From positions 3,005 through 67,004 of the forward strand of contig CAVUEF010000016.1 of assembly GCA_963740455.1 (NCBI GenBank): a DNA stretch of 64,000 bases, read 5' to 3'. How positions within the stretch are numbered: the first letter of the stretch is position 1; each line of letters opens with the position of its first letter. Below, in pieces: positions 23,654 through 32,421 of the stretch. The stretch comes from Paucibacter sp963740455 (lineage in GTDB: Bacteria; Pseudomonadota; Gammaproteobacteria; Burkholderiales; Burkholderiaceae_C). The notes below the pieces were generated by a model, which ran no database searches, had not been told where the DNA came from, and worked only from the letters and a program-made list of their open reading frames with translations. The translations under genes and the position numbers were made by a program.

Positions 23654-24021
23654 GGCTGCGCCTGGGCCAAAGCCAAGCCTTGCCTCCGCACTCGGGTAGG
23701 CATGGGGCCGAAGTAACCGACGTCGCTTGCGAAGTGCAGCTTCAAGGCGCGCTGTTCGAGCCGGCCCGGCGGCAGCGAACTGCCGCGCAGCCTTGGCTGG
23801 CCGCTCGCCTCAACAGCAAGATTTGCGGCGCTCCGGCCGACGGCGCGGCGGGCCACTCCTGCGACATTCGCGTCTACCCAAACATCAATGGTTGACAGGA
23901 ATGAGTCGGAATGCACGTTCTGCGCCGCAAGCACCGGCAGCGAACTCAACTGATGGGCCTCGGCGTCGATACCAGAAGGTGGCGCGTCTGTCGCGGCATG
24001 TCCTGACCGGAGTCGTTCAAT
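23654..24021. other. Intergenic region between the zinc and cytochrome loci
   Basis: Open frames present are short and lack ribosome sites or family motifs. I see no convincing gene, repeat or Zur-type palindrome. It should hold the divergent promoters for the DUF2946-like gene (minus) and the secreted protein at 24022 (plus). Confidence 0.5.
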
Positions 24022-24444
24022 ATGGGCAAGAAGATTTCAAGCTGGTTGATGCCGTTGGCCATTGCGTTTGCCTTGCCGGCGAGCGCGGATAACCTGGCAG
24101 CAACGCAGGCGTCCCCACTTACCTGGCACTGCGTGCAGGAGTCGGATGCGCAATTTCATGTTCTGTGCATTCCGCAAGGCGCTGGTGTCGCAAGGTTCCA
24201 GGGCGACGACTCCGAGAATTCCCCTCAAGACGCGTCGTCCCATCGCATGTCGGCCGAGATGCGCCCGGTGGCTCAACGTGGAGACGCCGAAGTCTTCTCC
24301 ACCGAAGCCTGGCGTGTGCCGTTGCACTCGCGGCCTACCGACTCGACTTTTGTCACGATGCTGTTGGAGTCGGTTCTGTGCGGCAATCGCGCGCACTGCA
24401 GTGTCGACTATGGTGCCGATGGGCAGCGCATGGCGCTCCGATAG
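24022..24444 (+). CDS. Hypothetical secreted protein
   Basis: 140 residues, with signal peptide MGKKISSWLMPLAIAFALPASA. The mature part has four cysteines (HCVQ, LCIPQ, LCGN, HCSVD), which could form two disulphides in the periplasm. No family recognised. It is convergent with the multihaem cytochrome operon, its stop being 52 bp from the nonahaem gene's stop, so a link with electron transfer is only positional. Confidence 0.55.
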   Translation: MGKKISSWLMPLAIAFALPASADNLAATQASPLTWHCVQESDAQFHVLCIPQGAGVARFQGDDSENSPQDASSHRMSAEMRPVAQRGDAEVFSTEAWRVPLHSRPTDSTFVTMLLESVLCGNRAHCSVDYGADGQRMALR

Positions 24445-24496
24445 CGGGCAGCCCAAACTTCGCGCATGCGTCTCCCTGGCTGTGCACGGTCAGGCG

Positions 24497-25303
24497 TCAG
24501 ATCTTATGGCACTGCTGGCAAAAACCCATCGGTGTGCTCTGGTCAAAGCGCAGCAGCTTAGGCTGCTTCGACGTGTGCGGCTCGTGACATGAACCACAGT
24601 AGAACGGCCGGCCAGGTCGCGCCGGATTCTCAAGGTTCGGCTTCTCACCCCCGATCGGATGCCCCCTGCCGGAAAATCCGGCGATAGCGTGCGGTGTCTT
24701 CTTCAACCGGCCGTGGCACCCCAGGCATAACTCGGTGGGTGGCTCCGCCAGCAGTCCAATGTGCTCCGATTCGTGAACGGCGTGGCAGTCGGAGCAATCA
24801 CCCTTCGCAAAGGGCTTGTGGACGGACACGGGCTTGAAGGCCTTGAATTCGTGACAGGCCGAGCACATCGCCGTCGTTTCAGCGTTGCGCAGTTTTCCGT
24901 GCTTGGGCGAATGTGCGTCATGGCAAGCCGTGCACCCGGCACCCAGTGCGCCATGGCGGATCTTGGTGTAGGGTGACTTGTTATGGCATGACAGGCAGGA
25001 CGCAGAGTTCTTGGCGATCTCGCCCTTCTTGAACTTGCCGGGGTTCTGGTGCGGCACTGCCGCCGTATCGAGCGGATCGTGGCATTTGGCACAGTCGAAC
25101 CGCTTGGGCTCCGCGGATGCGGCCTGCTTGGCAAGGTCCTGGTGGCACTTCACGCAGGCGGCGTCGCCCTGCTGCGCCAGCGCTTTCCCGCTCACGCCGA
25201 TCAAGGCCAGCAAGATGACGACCAGAACGATCCGCAACCGCTGGCTCATTGCGATCCCCGTAGGCCTGGGCTCGAAGGGGGGTGTTGCGTACATGTTGTC
25301 CAT
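24497..25303 (-). CDS. Nonahaem c-type cytochrome
   Basis: 268 residues with nine CxxCH haem-binding motifs (CVKCH, CAKCH, CLSCH, CTACH, CSACH, CSDCH, CLGCH, CGSCH, CQQCH), several with a trailing HxPH/AH pattern as in 'doubled CxxCH' proteins. The hydrophobic export segment is MSQRLRIVLVVILLALIGVS (Met19 onward). The frame starts at 25303, where ATG shares one base with the stop of the upstream cytochrome, giving tight coupling but an 18-residue leader before the signal; a start at Met19 is the alternative. Periplasmic electron carrier by inference. Confidence 0.88.
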   Translation of the reverse strand: MDNMYATPPFEPRPTGIAMSQRLRIVLVVILLALIGVSGKALAQQGDAACVKCHQDLAKQAASAEPKRFDCAKCHDPLDTAAVPHQNPGKFKKGEIAKNSASCLSCHNKSPYTKIRHGALGAGCTACHDAHSPKHGKLRNAETTAMCSACHEFKAFKPVSVHKPFAKGDCSDCHAVHESEHIGLLAEPPTELCLGCHGRLKKTPHAIAGFSGRGHPIGGEKPNLENPARPGRPFYCGSCHEPHTSKQPKLLRFDQSTPMGFCQQCHKI

Positions 25304-27000
25304 CAGTAAATCTCAGGGTTGTGATCCTTGCCGTGGCAGCTGAGGTAGCAGCGGCCCTTGAAGGTTCCGGTAGAGTCGAAGCGCAGGATGCCGCCAGAGG
25401 ACGGTTTCACCACGCTGGTGTCGAAGTTGATCAGCCGGCTGTTGCTGGTCACCGTCCCTGGCGTCGGAACACCGTGTGGATCGTGGCAGACACTGCAAGG
25501 CGCCCTTTCGCTAGAGATGTGACGACTGTGCTCCTTGAAGCTGGCGTCACCGAGAATGCTGGCGCTGCTGTGGCACTTGAAGCACAGCGCGTAGTTGCCA
25601 ACCGCGTAAGTTGTGTTGTCGGTGGTGATGTACTGGCGCTCGAGCAGCGGGCGGAATATCGACCCGTGAGGGCCGTTGGGGCCTGTGCCCGCAGCGCCAG
25701 GGCCGGCATTGTTGTTGTGGCAGTCCGAGCACTTCACCGTGCTTGAAGTGTTCCATGGGGCGACAAGGCTCGGTACGTTTGTGCTGCGGCCCGCTCCGGC
25801 GATCGGATGGAACGAAGCATTCGAGGTCTGGAACCTAAGCCGCAGGTTGCCCTGGGCGATCTGCCGCGTGACAGTGGGTGCCGGCGTGCGGCTGGTGCTG
25901 TCGGCATGGCAGCGAAAACAGACCTCGTACTCGGATGTGACCGTACCGATCGCAGCGCCGCTGATGTTGACGCCGCGCACTCCGGTCAGCGGGCCGGCAG
26001 GGGTTCCGGCGCCGGACCTGCTGGCATGCGGGTTGTGGCAGTCCTGGCATTCGACGTGCATCGTGCCGACGATCGTCGGCTCGGTGGGATCGTGCGTGCC
26101 GCTGCTGGCCGAAACCGTGTGGCGCGACAGCTTGCCGAACTCGGCCTGCACGTTCTTCGCTGAGACGTTGCCGTTGTGGCAAGCGTAGCAGACGTTTTCC
26201 TCGGTCGCCGAATGCAGCAAGAACCTGCGGCCCGGTGCACTGTGCGGCTGATGACAGTTCTCGCAACCATTGCCGGCCACCGTGCCACCGCTGCTGGTCG
26301 GCCAAGGATTGGTCCCGGCGCCGTTCCAGGTCTTGGTCGACGTGGCGTGGCTACTGGCGCTCCAGCCCGGCTTCGCATGACACGCCGTGCACAGCGCTGA
26401 TGCGCCATTGGCCATGACCAAAAACTTGCCGTTCGCGTTGTCGTGCGGGTCGTGGCAACTGGTGCATTGCATCTGGCCGTTGGCGTCGAGCTTGACTCGG
26501 CCGGTCAGCGCGGCCGGGCTGACCAGTTCGTTGTTGCGTTGCGCGACCAGCGCCGCGGTATAGGCGAACGAGACCGGGTGATCGTCGCCAAGGTCGGTTC
26601 CCAGCCGACCTGCGCCAGCAGGCATGGTCGTCACCGCGCCGGCCATGGCGATCGGAGTCGCGCGGCTGAGAATGTCGCCGAGAGCGATCGTGCCGTCGTG
26701 GCAACTCAGACACAACATCGACGCGCCGTTGGGCTGCGCCATGCCACCGCGCGCCGTCGTGCTGCTGTACGGTGTGTACGTCGTCGCTGAGTTACGCCGG
26801 TTCCACAGCGCGGCAGTTGGCGACGCATTGTGCGGCGTATGGCAGAACACGCAGATCTGGGATTCACTGCTTGCCTTGACCGTGCCCGGTCCCGAAACAG
26901 ACAGGTTGTGCTTGGTGGCGGCGACATCGGCCGACACCGGAATTGCCAGGACCGTCAGCATCGCCAGCGCAATGGCCTTGAGTACTCTATACACGCTCAT
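25303..27000 (-). CDS. Dodecahaem c-type cytochrome (11 CxxCH plus one CxxxCH)
   Basis: 565 residues with signal peptide MSVYRVLKAIALAMLTVLAI...VSA. I count eleven CxxCH motifs (CVFCH, CLSCH, CTSCH, CTACH, CENCH, CYACH, CQDCH, CFRCH, CSDCH, CFKCH, CSVCH) and one C-terminal CYLSCH, a CxxxCH variant. Many are followed by xPH, giving possible distal His ligands. The Ser/Thr/Gly-rich spacing is typical of large surface or periplasmic multihaem proteins. It overlaps the NHL gene upstream by 4 bp and the nonahaem gene by 1 bp. No lipobox, so location (periplasm, barrel lumen or surface) is open. Confidence 0.9.
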   Translation of the reverse strand: MSVYRVLKAIALAMLTVLAIPVSADVAATKHNLSVSGPGTVKASSESQICVFCHTPHNASPTAALWNRRNSATTYTPYSSTTARGGMAQPNGASMLCLSCHDGTIALGDILSRATPIAMAGAVTTMPAGAGRLGTDLGDDHPVSFAYTAALVAQRNNELVSPAALTGRVKLDANGQMQCTSCHDPHDNANGKFLVMANGASALCTACHAKPGWSASSHATSTKTWNGAGTNPWPTSSGGTVAGNGCENCHQPHSAPGRRFLLHSATEENVCYACHNGNVSAKNVQAEFGKLSRHTVSASSGTHDPTEPTIVGTMHVECQDCHNPHASRSGAGTPAGPLTGVRGVNISGAAIGTVTSEYEVCFRCHADSTSRTPAPTVTRQIAQGNLRLRFQTSNASFHPIAGAGRSTNVPSLVAPWNTSSTVKCSDCHNNNAGPGAAGTGPNGPHGSIFRPLLERQYITTDNTTYAVGNYALCFKCHSSASILGDASFKEHSRHISSERAPCSVCHDPHGVPTPGTVTSNSRLINFDTSVVKPSSGGILRFDSTGTFKGRCYLSCHGKDHNPEIY

Positions 27001-28016
27001 ACCGCACCCCCGACATAGCGAAACACCTGCACACGCCGGTTGTAGGCATCGGCCACGTAGATCGTGTTGATCGCGTTGATGAAGATGCCGGCCGGTAGCC
27101 AGAATTCGCCGCGCCCGTGCCCCTGCGATCCGACGCCCAGCAACAACCGGCCTGAGGCGTCGAAGATCTGCAGCGCGTGCAGCAAGCCGTCGACCACGTA
27201 GATATGGCCATGGCTGTCGGTCGCCACACCCTTCGGGCGCGCCAAGTCTCCGCTGCCATCGCCGTGCCGCCCGAACTTCGTCACGAAGTGACCGCGCTCG
27301 TCGAACACCTGCAGCCGAAAGTTCAATGCGTCGGTCACATAGAGTCGGCCCGCGGCGTCACGCCACAGCAGGGTCGGGAAGTTGAATTGCCCGTCGGCGT
27401 CGCCGCGTTGGCCGATGGTGGCTGCCAGGCTGCCGTCGCGCTCGAACACCAGAATGTGGTGCGCGGCGGTATCGACCACGTACATGCGCCCGCTGGAGGC
27501 ATCGACGGCAATCCCGGTGGGCTGGCGCAACTCGGCACGCAGTTGCAGCGCCACCGCTGCCTTGGCGCCGGGGGCGATCACGAAGACCTTGTGCAGCACC
27601 GAGTCGGTCACAAACACCTCGCCGGCGCTGCCTAGGGCCAGACCGACCGGCGAAGGCAGTGGTTTGTCGTCCTCCGCCCTCAGCACTTGATGACTGCCCG
27701 CAGCGGTGTCGAAGCGATGAACGCCGCGGATGCCAGGGTCGGCGACGTAGACTACCCCGGCGGATTCGACCACCGCCATCGGTCGCACGATGCTGAGGTC
27801 CTCAGCGCCGAACAACAGGTCGCCGAGCCGCTGAAGAAAACTCCTGTGGATGCCGAGATCCTCGGCGCGCACTATGGTCTGCACGAACGTCACGCGCGGC
27901 GCCTCGGGTGCGCCGGGCCACACCCTCGCTGGCTCGGGTGGCGCCATCGGTGGATCCGACACGCATGCGGTCAACAGCAGTGCCGCAAGCAAGAGTGTCA
28001 GACAGGACTTGCGCAT
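26997..28016 (-). CDS. NHL-repeat beta-propeller lipoprotein
   Basis: 339 residues; MRKSCLTLLLAALLLTACVS is a lipoprotein signal with lipobox LTAC. The body is a six-bladed propeller of NHL repeats, each with a VADxxxxRVxVF-like ending (for example YVVDTAAHHILVFERDG, YVTDALNFRLQVFDERG, YVVDGLLHALQIFDASG, YVADAYNRRVQVFRYVG). The ATG at 28016 is chosen from the signal peptide; the longer open frame to 28355 lies inside the upstream barrel gene. NHL proteins accompany multihaem cytochromes in several metal-cycling bacteria, probably as assembly or scaffold proteins. Confidence 0.88.
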   Translation of the reverse strand: MRKSCLTLLLAALLLTACVSDPPMAPPEPARVWPGAPEAPRVTFVQTIVRAEDLGIHRSFLQRLGDLLFGAEDLSIVRPMAVVESAGVVYVADPGIRGVHRFDTAAGSHQVLRAEDDKPLPSPVGLALGSAGEVFVTDSVLHKVFVIAPGAKAAVALQLRAELRQPTGIAVDASSGRMYVVDTAAHHILVFERDGSLAATIGQRGDADGQFNFPTLLWRDAAGRLYVTDALNFRLQVFDERGHFVTKFGRHGDGSGDLARPKGVATDSHGHIYVVDGLLHALQIFDASGRLLLGVGSQGHGRGEFWLPAGIFINAINTIYVADAYNRRVQVFRYVGGAV

Positions 28017-28018
28017 GT

Positions 28019-30124
28019 TCAAAAGTACCTCTGAAGCAAGCATTGCCCGATGGTATGCATGGTCTGCAACGAGCCCTGTCGCTCGTACGCCCGGGTGACC
28101 GACAGCGTCATCAGCAGCTGCCGATAGCTCCAGCGTGCGCGTAACGAGCCAAAGCTGTGCTGTCGTCGCACGGCGCTGCCGACGTCGGTATCCGAACTCC
28201 AATCGGCCTGCACTTCCAAGCCCGACGTGGTGAACACCCGATAGCGGACATCGTAACCCGTCAGGTCGACGTCCTGCGCAATCGCGTCGTAGGTCACACG
28301 CTGGCGACGCACTCCGACGCGTATACCGCCCTGACCAAACAGCGCTTCCTCCCACTGCACGAACAAGTCACCGGCGTTGCGCTTGAAGGACAGAATGGTT
28401 TCGCGATGGTCTTCGTGCTCGACATTCCCGCCAACATTCCACACGCGGGACAGCGGCAGCTCGGCATGCGCGCCCACCGTTGTGCTGCGAACCGCGTTGA
28501 GCGTCAGCAAGGGTATGCCGGCGGTCAGGCGGGGGGTGGAGTTGAAAAATCTCGTGAACACAGAAATGCGGTTATGCCACGACCAGGACAGGTTGATGGT
28601 CTGATCCAACTGACTCGATCCGAAGCTGCCTCCGGTCTCGAATGCGTAGTCGACCAGCACGGTCTGATCATCGGTCAGGTCGCCAGTTACGAGGCGCTGC
28701 AAGCGCGTCTGCACGCCGATCACAGAGAGCAAGTAGTCGCGACCTTCGACAAAGGCCTGGGTGCGCGCCTCATTCGACACGCGCACGCTACCCGCCACGA
28801 CGCGCTGGCGGTCCAGCGCCACGAGGACGACGCCAGCGAGCGCGTGTCGCTCGCCGATGATTGGCGCCGTCAGCGACGCGGCACTCTGGTTCCTGTCGTC
28901 GTAGCGCAGCGCGTAGCCGGCTCGCGCTCGGCCTCCCGCGAGCGACCACTGATAGTCGGTCGACCCCGACACGACACGCGACGAAGACGAATAGTCAGTG
29001 GTGCCGACATTCTCTTGACGCACCTCCAGCGTGCTTGCCAAGTCGCGAACAGGCGACCAGCTGGCGCCGCCCGACACGGTCTGCGTGCGACTGTGGAGCG
29101 CACCCTGATCGGCTTTGACGAACTCGACGCTGGCATAGCTTTGCAACTGCGCGGAGTGGCGTGCGCGCAGGTCGAGGAGCCCGCGCAGGTCGCGTCTGTC
29201 CTCCGGCAGGCTCAGGCCGAGACCGTAGCGTAGCGAGCCGAAGGTGATCAGATTGCTCACGCGATAGCGATTCTCTTTGCCAAACTGCAGGCGCGTGTCG
29301 AGACCGGCCGACAAGTTATTGCTGCTGGCATGCACGATCGGCAGATTGACGCTGCCGCTTTGCGAATCCAGTGTCGAGCCGTCGATGCGAAACCTTGTGC
29401 TGCCGAGAGGTCCGAATGTGCGATCCGCGGTCAGGCTGTAGCGGTCCGCTTGGTCGTCGACGACGCGATCACTGCCACTGCCGAGTGTGCGCTGGCGGGT
29501 CAACTCCAACGTCATCGGCACCGGCGTCACCGGAGCGAGCAACGAAAGCTGCAGCCCCTTGCGAGTGCTTTCCTGCAACATCACGAGTGCCGGTCCGACG
29601 CTGACCGTAGGGTTGAGGTGCTCATAGAAGACACTTCCGGTGTACGGCTTGTCCCGAAGCACCGTGGCACGCAACGACAGGTCGTACAAGGTCCTACTGT
29701 CGCTGTTCTGGCTCTGCACGCCCAACACTTCGTTGGCGAAGCGGCTACGCTGGGCTGTCGTACTGAAACCGATGTCCAGCGCCAGCAGATTGGGGTGGTA
29801 GACGAAGCCGCGCGTGGCCACCGACACCACCGCAGCGGCGCGCTGGTCCGACTGCGCCGACGCACGGCCCGGCGCGGCACTTGGCCAGGGCGGCGTCGAC
29901 GACCGGTCCAGCTGGTATTGCAGCGACACTGAGCCGTCGACGTCGGTGATCCGGAATGGCGAGAACGACTCTTCCTCGGCACGGCACGGGCTCGGAGCCC
30001 AGCCAAGCGCCAGCACCAGGCCCAGGGTGCCGAGCACACGGCGACGCAGTGAAGTGTTCGACGCCGGGCGTGGACCGCAGCTCGGGCAGTGTGCAGGCAC
30101 GGTGGTTGCTCGCTGGTTCCACAC
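28019..30124 (-). CDS. Large outer-membrane beta-barrel (porin of a porin-cytochrome complex, by inference)
   Basis: 701 residues; an export signal is visible as LGTLGLVLALGWAPSPCRAEE at about residues 32-50, so translation may start at an internal codon closer to RRRVLGTLG. The rest is long alternating strands rich in Tyr, Arg and Leu (RYRVSNLITFGSLRYGLGLS, AYALRYDDRNQ-like hairpins), and the final residues LLQRYF end in Phe, the classical barrel-insertion signal. The size suits 26 or more strands, as in MtrB/PioB-type barrels. No N-terminal CxxC as in MtrB is evident. It sits 2 bp from the NHL gene in the cytochrome operon. Confidence 0.75.
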   Translation of the reverse strand: MWNQRATTVPAHCPSCGPRPASNTSLRRRVLGTLGLVLALGWAPSPCRAEEESFSPFRITDVDGSVSLQYQLDRSSTPPWPSAAPGRASAQSDQRAAAVVSVATRGFVYHPNLLALDIGFSTTAQRSRFANEVLGVQSQNSDSRTLYDLSLRATVLRDKPYTGSVFYEHLNPTVSVGPALVMLQESTRKGLQLSLLAPVTPVPMTLELTRQRTLGSGSDRVVDDQADRYSLTADRTFGPLGSTRFRIDGSTLDSQSGSVNLPIVHASSNNLSAGLDTRLQFGKENRYRVSNLITFGSLRYGLGLSLPEDRRDLRGLLDLRARHSAQLQSYASVEFVKADQGALHSRTQTVSGGASWSPVRDLASTLEVRQENVGTTDYSSSSRVVSGSTDYQWSLAGGRARAGYALRYDDRNQSAASLTAPIIGERHALAGVVLVALDRQRVVAGSVRVSNEARTQAFVEGRDYLLSVIGVQTRLQRLVTGDLTDDQTVLVDYAFETGGSFGSSQLDQTINLSWSWHNRISVFTRFFNSTPRLTAGIPLLTLNAVRSTTVGAHAELPLSRVWNVGGNVEHEDHRETILSFKRNAGDLFVQWEEALFGQGGIRVGVRRQRVTYDAIAQDVDLTGYDVRYRVFTTSGLEVQADWSSDTDVGSAVRRQHSFGSLRARWSYRQLLMTLSVTRAYERQGSLQTMHTIGQCLLQRYF

Positions 30125-30139
30125 CGAGACACATCCGAC

Positions 30140-31273
30140 CTAGCGTTTGCCGCCTGTTGAGGGGCTGTCATAGTCGACGCCGGCCATGCGGCCATAGCCG
30201 TAAACATCCACCTTGTTCGGGCCGTACTGGCTGACGACCAGTATCAGGTACTCGACCGCGAATTTTGGGTCTGCGTAACGGCTGAAGTATGCAACGTTGT
30301 CATAGTCGAGGCGGACCGCTGCGGGCAGGCTCACCCCGTCCAGTCCGTCGAGTTGCCGGCCGAAGTCCATCAGCAGGCGACCGTCGTTCTCGAAAATCTG
30401 CACGTTCTGGAAGGCGGAGTCACCAACGTAGATGCGCCCCGCCCGATCGACCGCGACGCCTTTGGGCCGCGCGAAATTGCCGGGCTGGTTGCCGGCTTCG
30501 CCATAAAAACGTACATGGGTGCCGTCAGGCTTGAAGCGTTGGACGCGAAAGTTGCCCGTCTCGGCGACATAGACATCGCCGTCGGGTCCAAGTGCGATAT
30601 TGGTCGGCTGGAAGAGATCGCCAACGCCGGAACCCGGTTTACCGAACTTGAATAGCAGCGCGCCGGTACGCTTGTCCAGCACCTGTACCTGGTGGTGCAG
30701 GATGTCGACCACATACAGTCGGTTTCCGGCAATCGCCACATCGGTAGGGCGGAACTGCTCCTTGGCGCCGAACGCGGTAACGAACCTGTCGTCGCGGTCG
30801 TAGACCAGCAGCTGGTCAACGCCGCTGTCGGTGACGTACTTCGTTCCGTCACTGTCGATCGTGACGTTGATCGGCCGTTTCATCCGGCCGGCACCGGTTC
30901 CCGGGAGAAGCGTCAGGCTGCGCTTGTCCAGGTCAAACACCGCGAGTCCCGGCGCTCCGGTGTCGGCGACGTACAGCTTGCCGTCGTGCAGCGCCGCGCC
31001 ATAGGGCTGCGACAGCATGAGAGGTTTGGCGTCGTTGCCGGCAACGAACTCGGCGAAGCCGCTGCGGGCTGGACTCAGATCGCGCTCCGAAGTCAGCGTC
31101 ACCAAGTGCTGGATGCGCGGCGCGGCAGGCTTTGGTGGATAGAAAAAAGGCCCGGTCGGCGTGCTCGCCGCGGGCTTGTCGACCGGTGCGCCGGCACAAC
31201 CCGCGAGCATGACGATTGCCATGACCAGCAGACAGCCGCGCACCCGTTCATACAATGGCAAATCGCAATTCAT
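30140..31273 (-). CDS. NHL-repeat beta-propeller lipoprotein (second copy)
   Basis: 377 residues. Signal GCLLVMAIVMLAGCAGAP with lipobox LAGC. Propeller repeats include YVADTGAPGLAVFDLDK, YVTDSGVDQLLVYDRDD, YVVDILHHQVQVLDKRTG, YVAETGNFRVQRFKPDG and YVGDSAFQNVQIFENDG. It differs clearly from the protein at 26997-28016, so the two arose by old duplication or separate recruitment. It is the first gene after the terminator at 31333-31392 and leads the barrel-NHL-cytochrome operon. Confidence 0.88.
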   Translation of the reverse strand: MNCDLPLYERVRGCLLVMAIVMLAGCAGAPVDKPAASTPTGPFFYPPKPAAPRIQHLVTLTSERDLSPARSGFAEFVAGNDAKPLMLSQPYGAALHDGKLYVADTGAPGLAVFDLDKRSLTLLPGTGAGRMKRPINVTIDSDGTKYVTDSGVDQLLVYDRDDRFVTAFGAKEQFRPTDVAIAGNRLYVVDILHHQVQVLDKRTGALLFKFGKPGSGVGDLFQPTNIALGPDGDVYVAETGNFRVQRFKPDGTHVRFYGEAGNQPGNFARPKGVAVDRAGRIYVGDSAFQNVQIFENDGRLLMDFGRQLDGLDGVSLPAAVRLDYDNVAYFSRYADPKFAVEYLILVVSQYGPNKVDVYGYGRMAGVDYDSPSTGGKR

Positions 31274-31332
31274 GCTTCATCTCTCATTTAACGTCTTCAC
31301 GTACGTAGCGCTGGCGCAGCCGCGTCGAACAC

Positions 31333-31392
31333 AAAAACGCCCTCCACACCCGGCTCGTCGATATTATCAACGAGCCAAACCACTGGAGGGCG
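31333..31392 (-). terminator. Intrinsic terminator between the tetrahaem gene and the NHL operon
   Basis: Read on the minus strand: outer stem CGCCCTCCA / TGGAGGGCG (31392-31384 with 31346-31338), a nested stem GGCTCGTTGATA / TATCGACGAGCC with one mismatch, and then TTTTTG (31337-31332). A strong GC stem followed by a T-run on that strand is the pattern of a Rho-independent terminator. It would separate the highly expressed small cytochrome from the operon downstream, or act as an attenuator. Confidence 0.7.
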
Positions 31393-31465
31393 CTAGTGCT
31401 CGATCAGCGTCCGCTCAATCCATGGCGACACCTATACCTTTGAGTTGTTAACTGATGGAATACTC

Positions 31466-32119
31466 TCACTTTGCGTGGCAAGTCGTACAGAGGGCGCTGC
31501 CGCCGATCGCAACCTTCAACAGCTTACCGCCGTTGGTGAAGGTATTGTGCACGTCATGGCACGAAGCGCATTCCAATTTGCCGCCATAGAGCATGGTGCC
31601 AGCGATGGTGCCGGTCTTGGTCTGCGTGCCGGACCCAATGGTGGCGGTTGCGACGGATGGATCCTTCAGCGCGCCGTCAGACGTCGCCAGCGCGGTGTTG
31701 AAGGTGAAGCCGATCGGATGCTCGCTGTTCAGATTCGTTCCAATCAGCTTGCTTCCGGACACGAAAGTGGTACCGGTCGTACCGCCGAAACTGTTGACGG
31801 CAACCGTGCCGTCATGGCACGACAGACACAACTTCGAGATGCCACCGGGCTGCGCCATGACCGCGTTCAGGGTGGTGCTCGAATAGAGGGTGAACACCGC
31901 TGCGGTCAGGGCATGGTTCCACAGCGGCGCGTCAGCCACAGTGGTGTTGGCCTTGTGCGGCGTATGGCATGGCAGGCAGATTTGCCCGCCTGACCAGCCC
32001 GAGCCGGAGAAATCGTGCGCCGAGCCCGCAATGGTCCCGGCCGCAGCCCCTCCTGCGGTGGCAATCAAGGCAACCGCGCCAAGGCAACGGGCCAGAAAGA
32101 GGAATCTAAAGGTCTTCAT
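31466..32119 (-). CDS. Tetrahaem c-type cytochrome
   Basis: 217 residues with a signal peptide (MKTFRFLFLARCLGAVALIA...AAA) and four CxxCH motifs: CLPCHTPH, CLSCHDG, CASCHDVH and CTTCHAK. The domain plan (CxxCHTPH ... LWNHALTAA ... CLSCHDGTVAVN ... GSEHPIGF ... CASCHDVH) closely parallels the first third of the dodecahaem protein at 25303-27000, so the larger protein probably grew from this type. ATG 32119 has a good AGGAG ribosome site 7 bases upstream. It is followed by a terminator and so can be made alone. Confidence 0.9.
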   Translation of the reverse strand: MKTFRFLFLARCLGAVALIATAGGAAAGTIAGSAHDFSGSGWSGGQICLPCHTPHKANTTVADAPLWNHALTAAVFTLYSSTTLNAVMAQPGGISKLCLSCHDGTVAVNSFGGTTGTTFVSGSKLIGTNLNSEHPIGFTFNTALATSDGALKDPSVATATIGSGTQTKTGTIAGTMLYGGKLECASCHDVHNTFTNGGKLLKVAIGGSALCTTCHAK

Positions 32120-32421
32120 CGTTCGCTCCTGTTTAATATTCACCAATTAACCAAACAACTTCACGGTAGTTAACAAAACTTTTCCTGTTCTGTGTTGACT
32201 TTCTACCGCCGGTCACGCGGAGCGCCTTTGATCATTCGCAAATTTGTTGCGGGTTCCCACCTGTCAGGTAGGCAGTCGATTACTGGGGTCCGCTGCGGTG
32301 TTTATCCCGTGGAAAGAGCTGCTGATAGGGCACACTGACCAGCGCATCGTGGCGACGCGGTTTGTTGTGGATGGGCAACCCGTACTCGATGACGTGTTGA
32401 GCTTGCTCGATGGTCGCAAGA
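32120..32421. other. AT-rich promoter region and a possible integrase-core remnant
   Basis: 32120-32200 is much more AT-rich than its surroundings and contains TATTAA/GAATATT-like -10 candidates for the tetrahaem gene on the minus strand. From about 32280 to 32430 the minus strand reads ATIEQAQHVIEYGLPIHNKP then RRHDALVSVPYQQLFPRDK, which recalls the C-terminal end of an rve-type transposase (HNxxRRHxAL pattern). The rest of such a gene is missing, so it would be a relic. The transposase reading is tentative. Confidence 0.35.

Noticed and set aside
23654..24021. Zur operator for the zinc locus
   Set aside because: I found no AT-centred palindrome of the Zur type in this interval.
28019..28355. 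N-terminal extension of the NHL protein up to 28355
   Set aside because: This part overlaps the barrel gene out of frame, and the internal Met at 28016 begins a clear lipoprotein signal.
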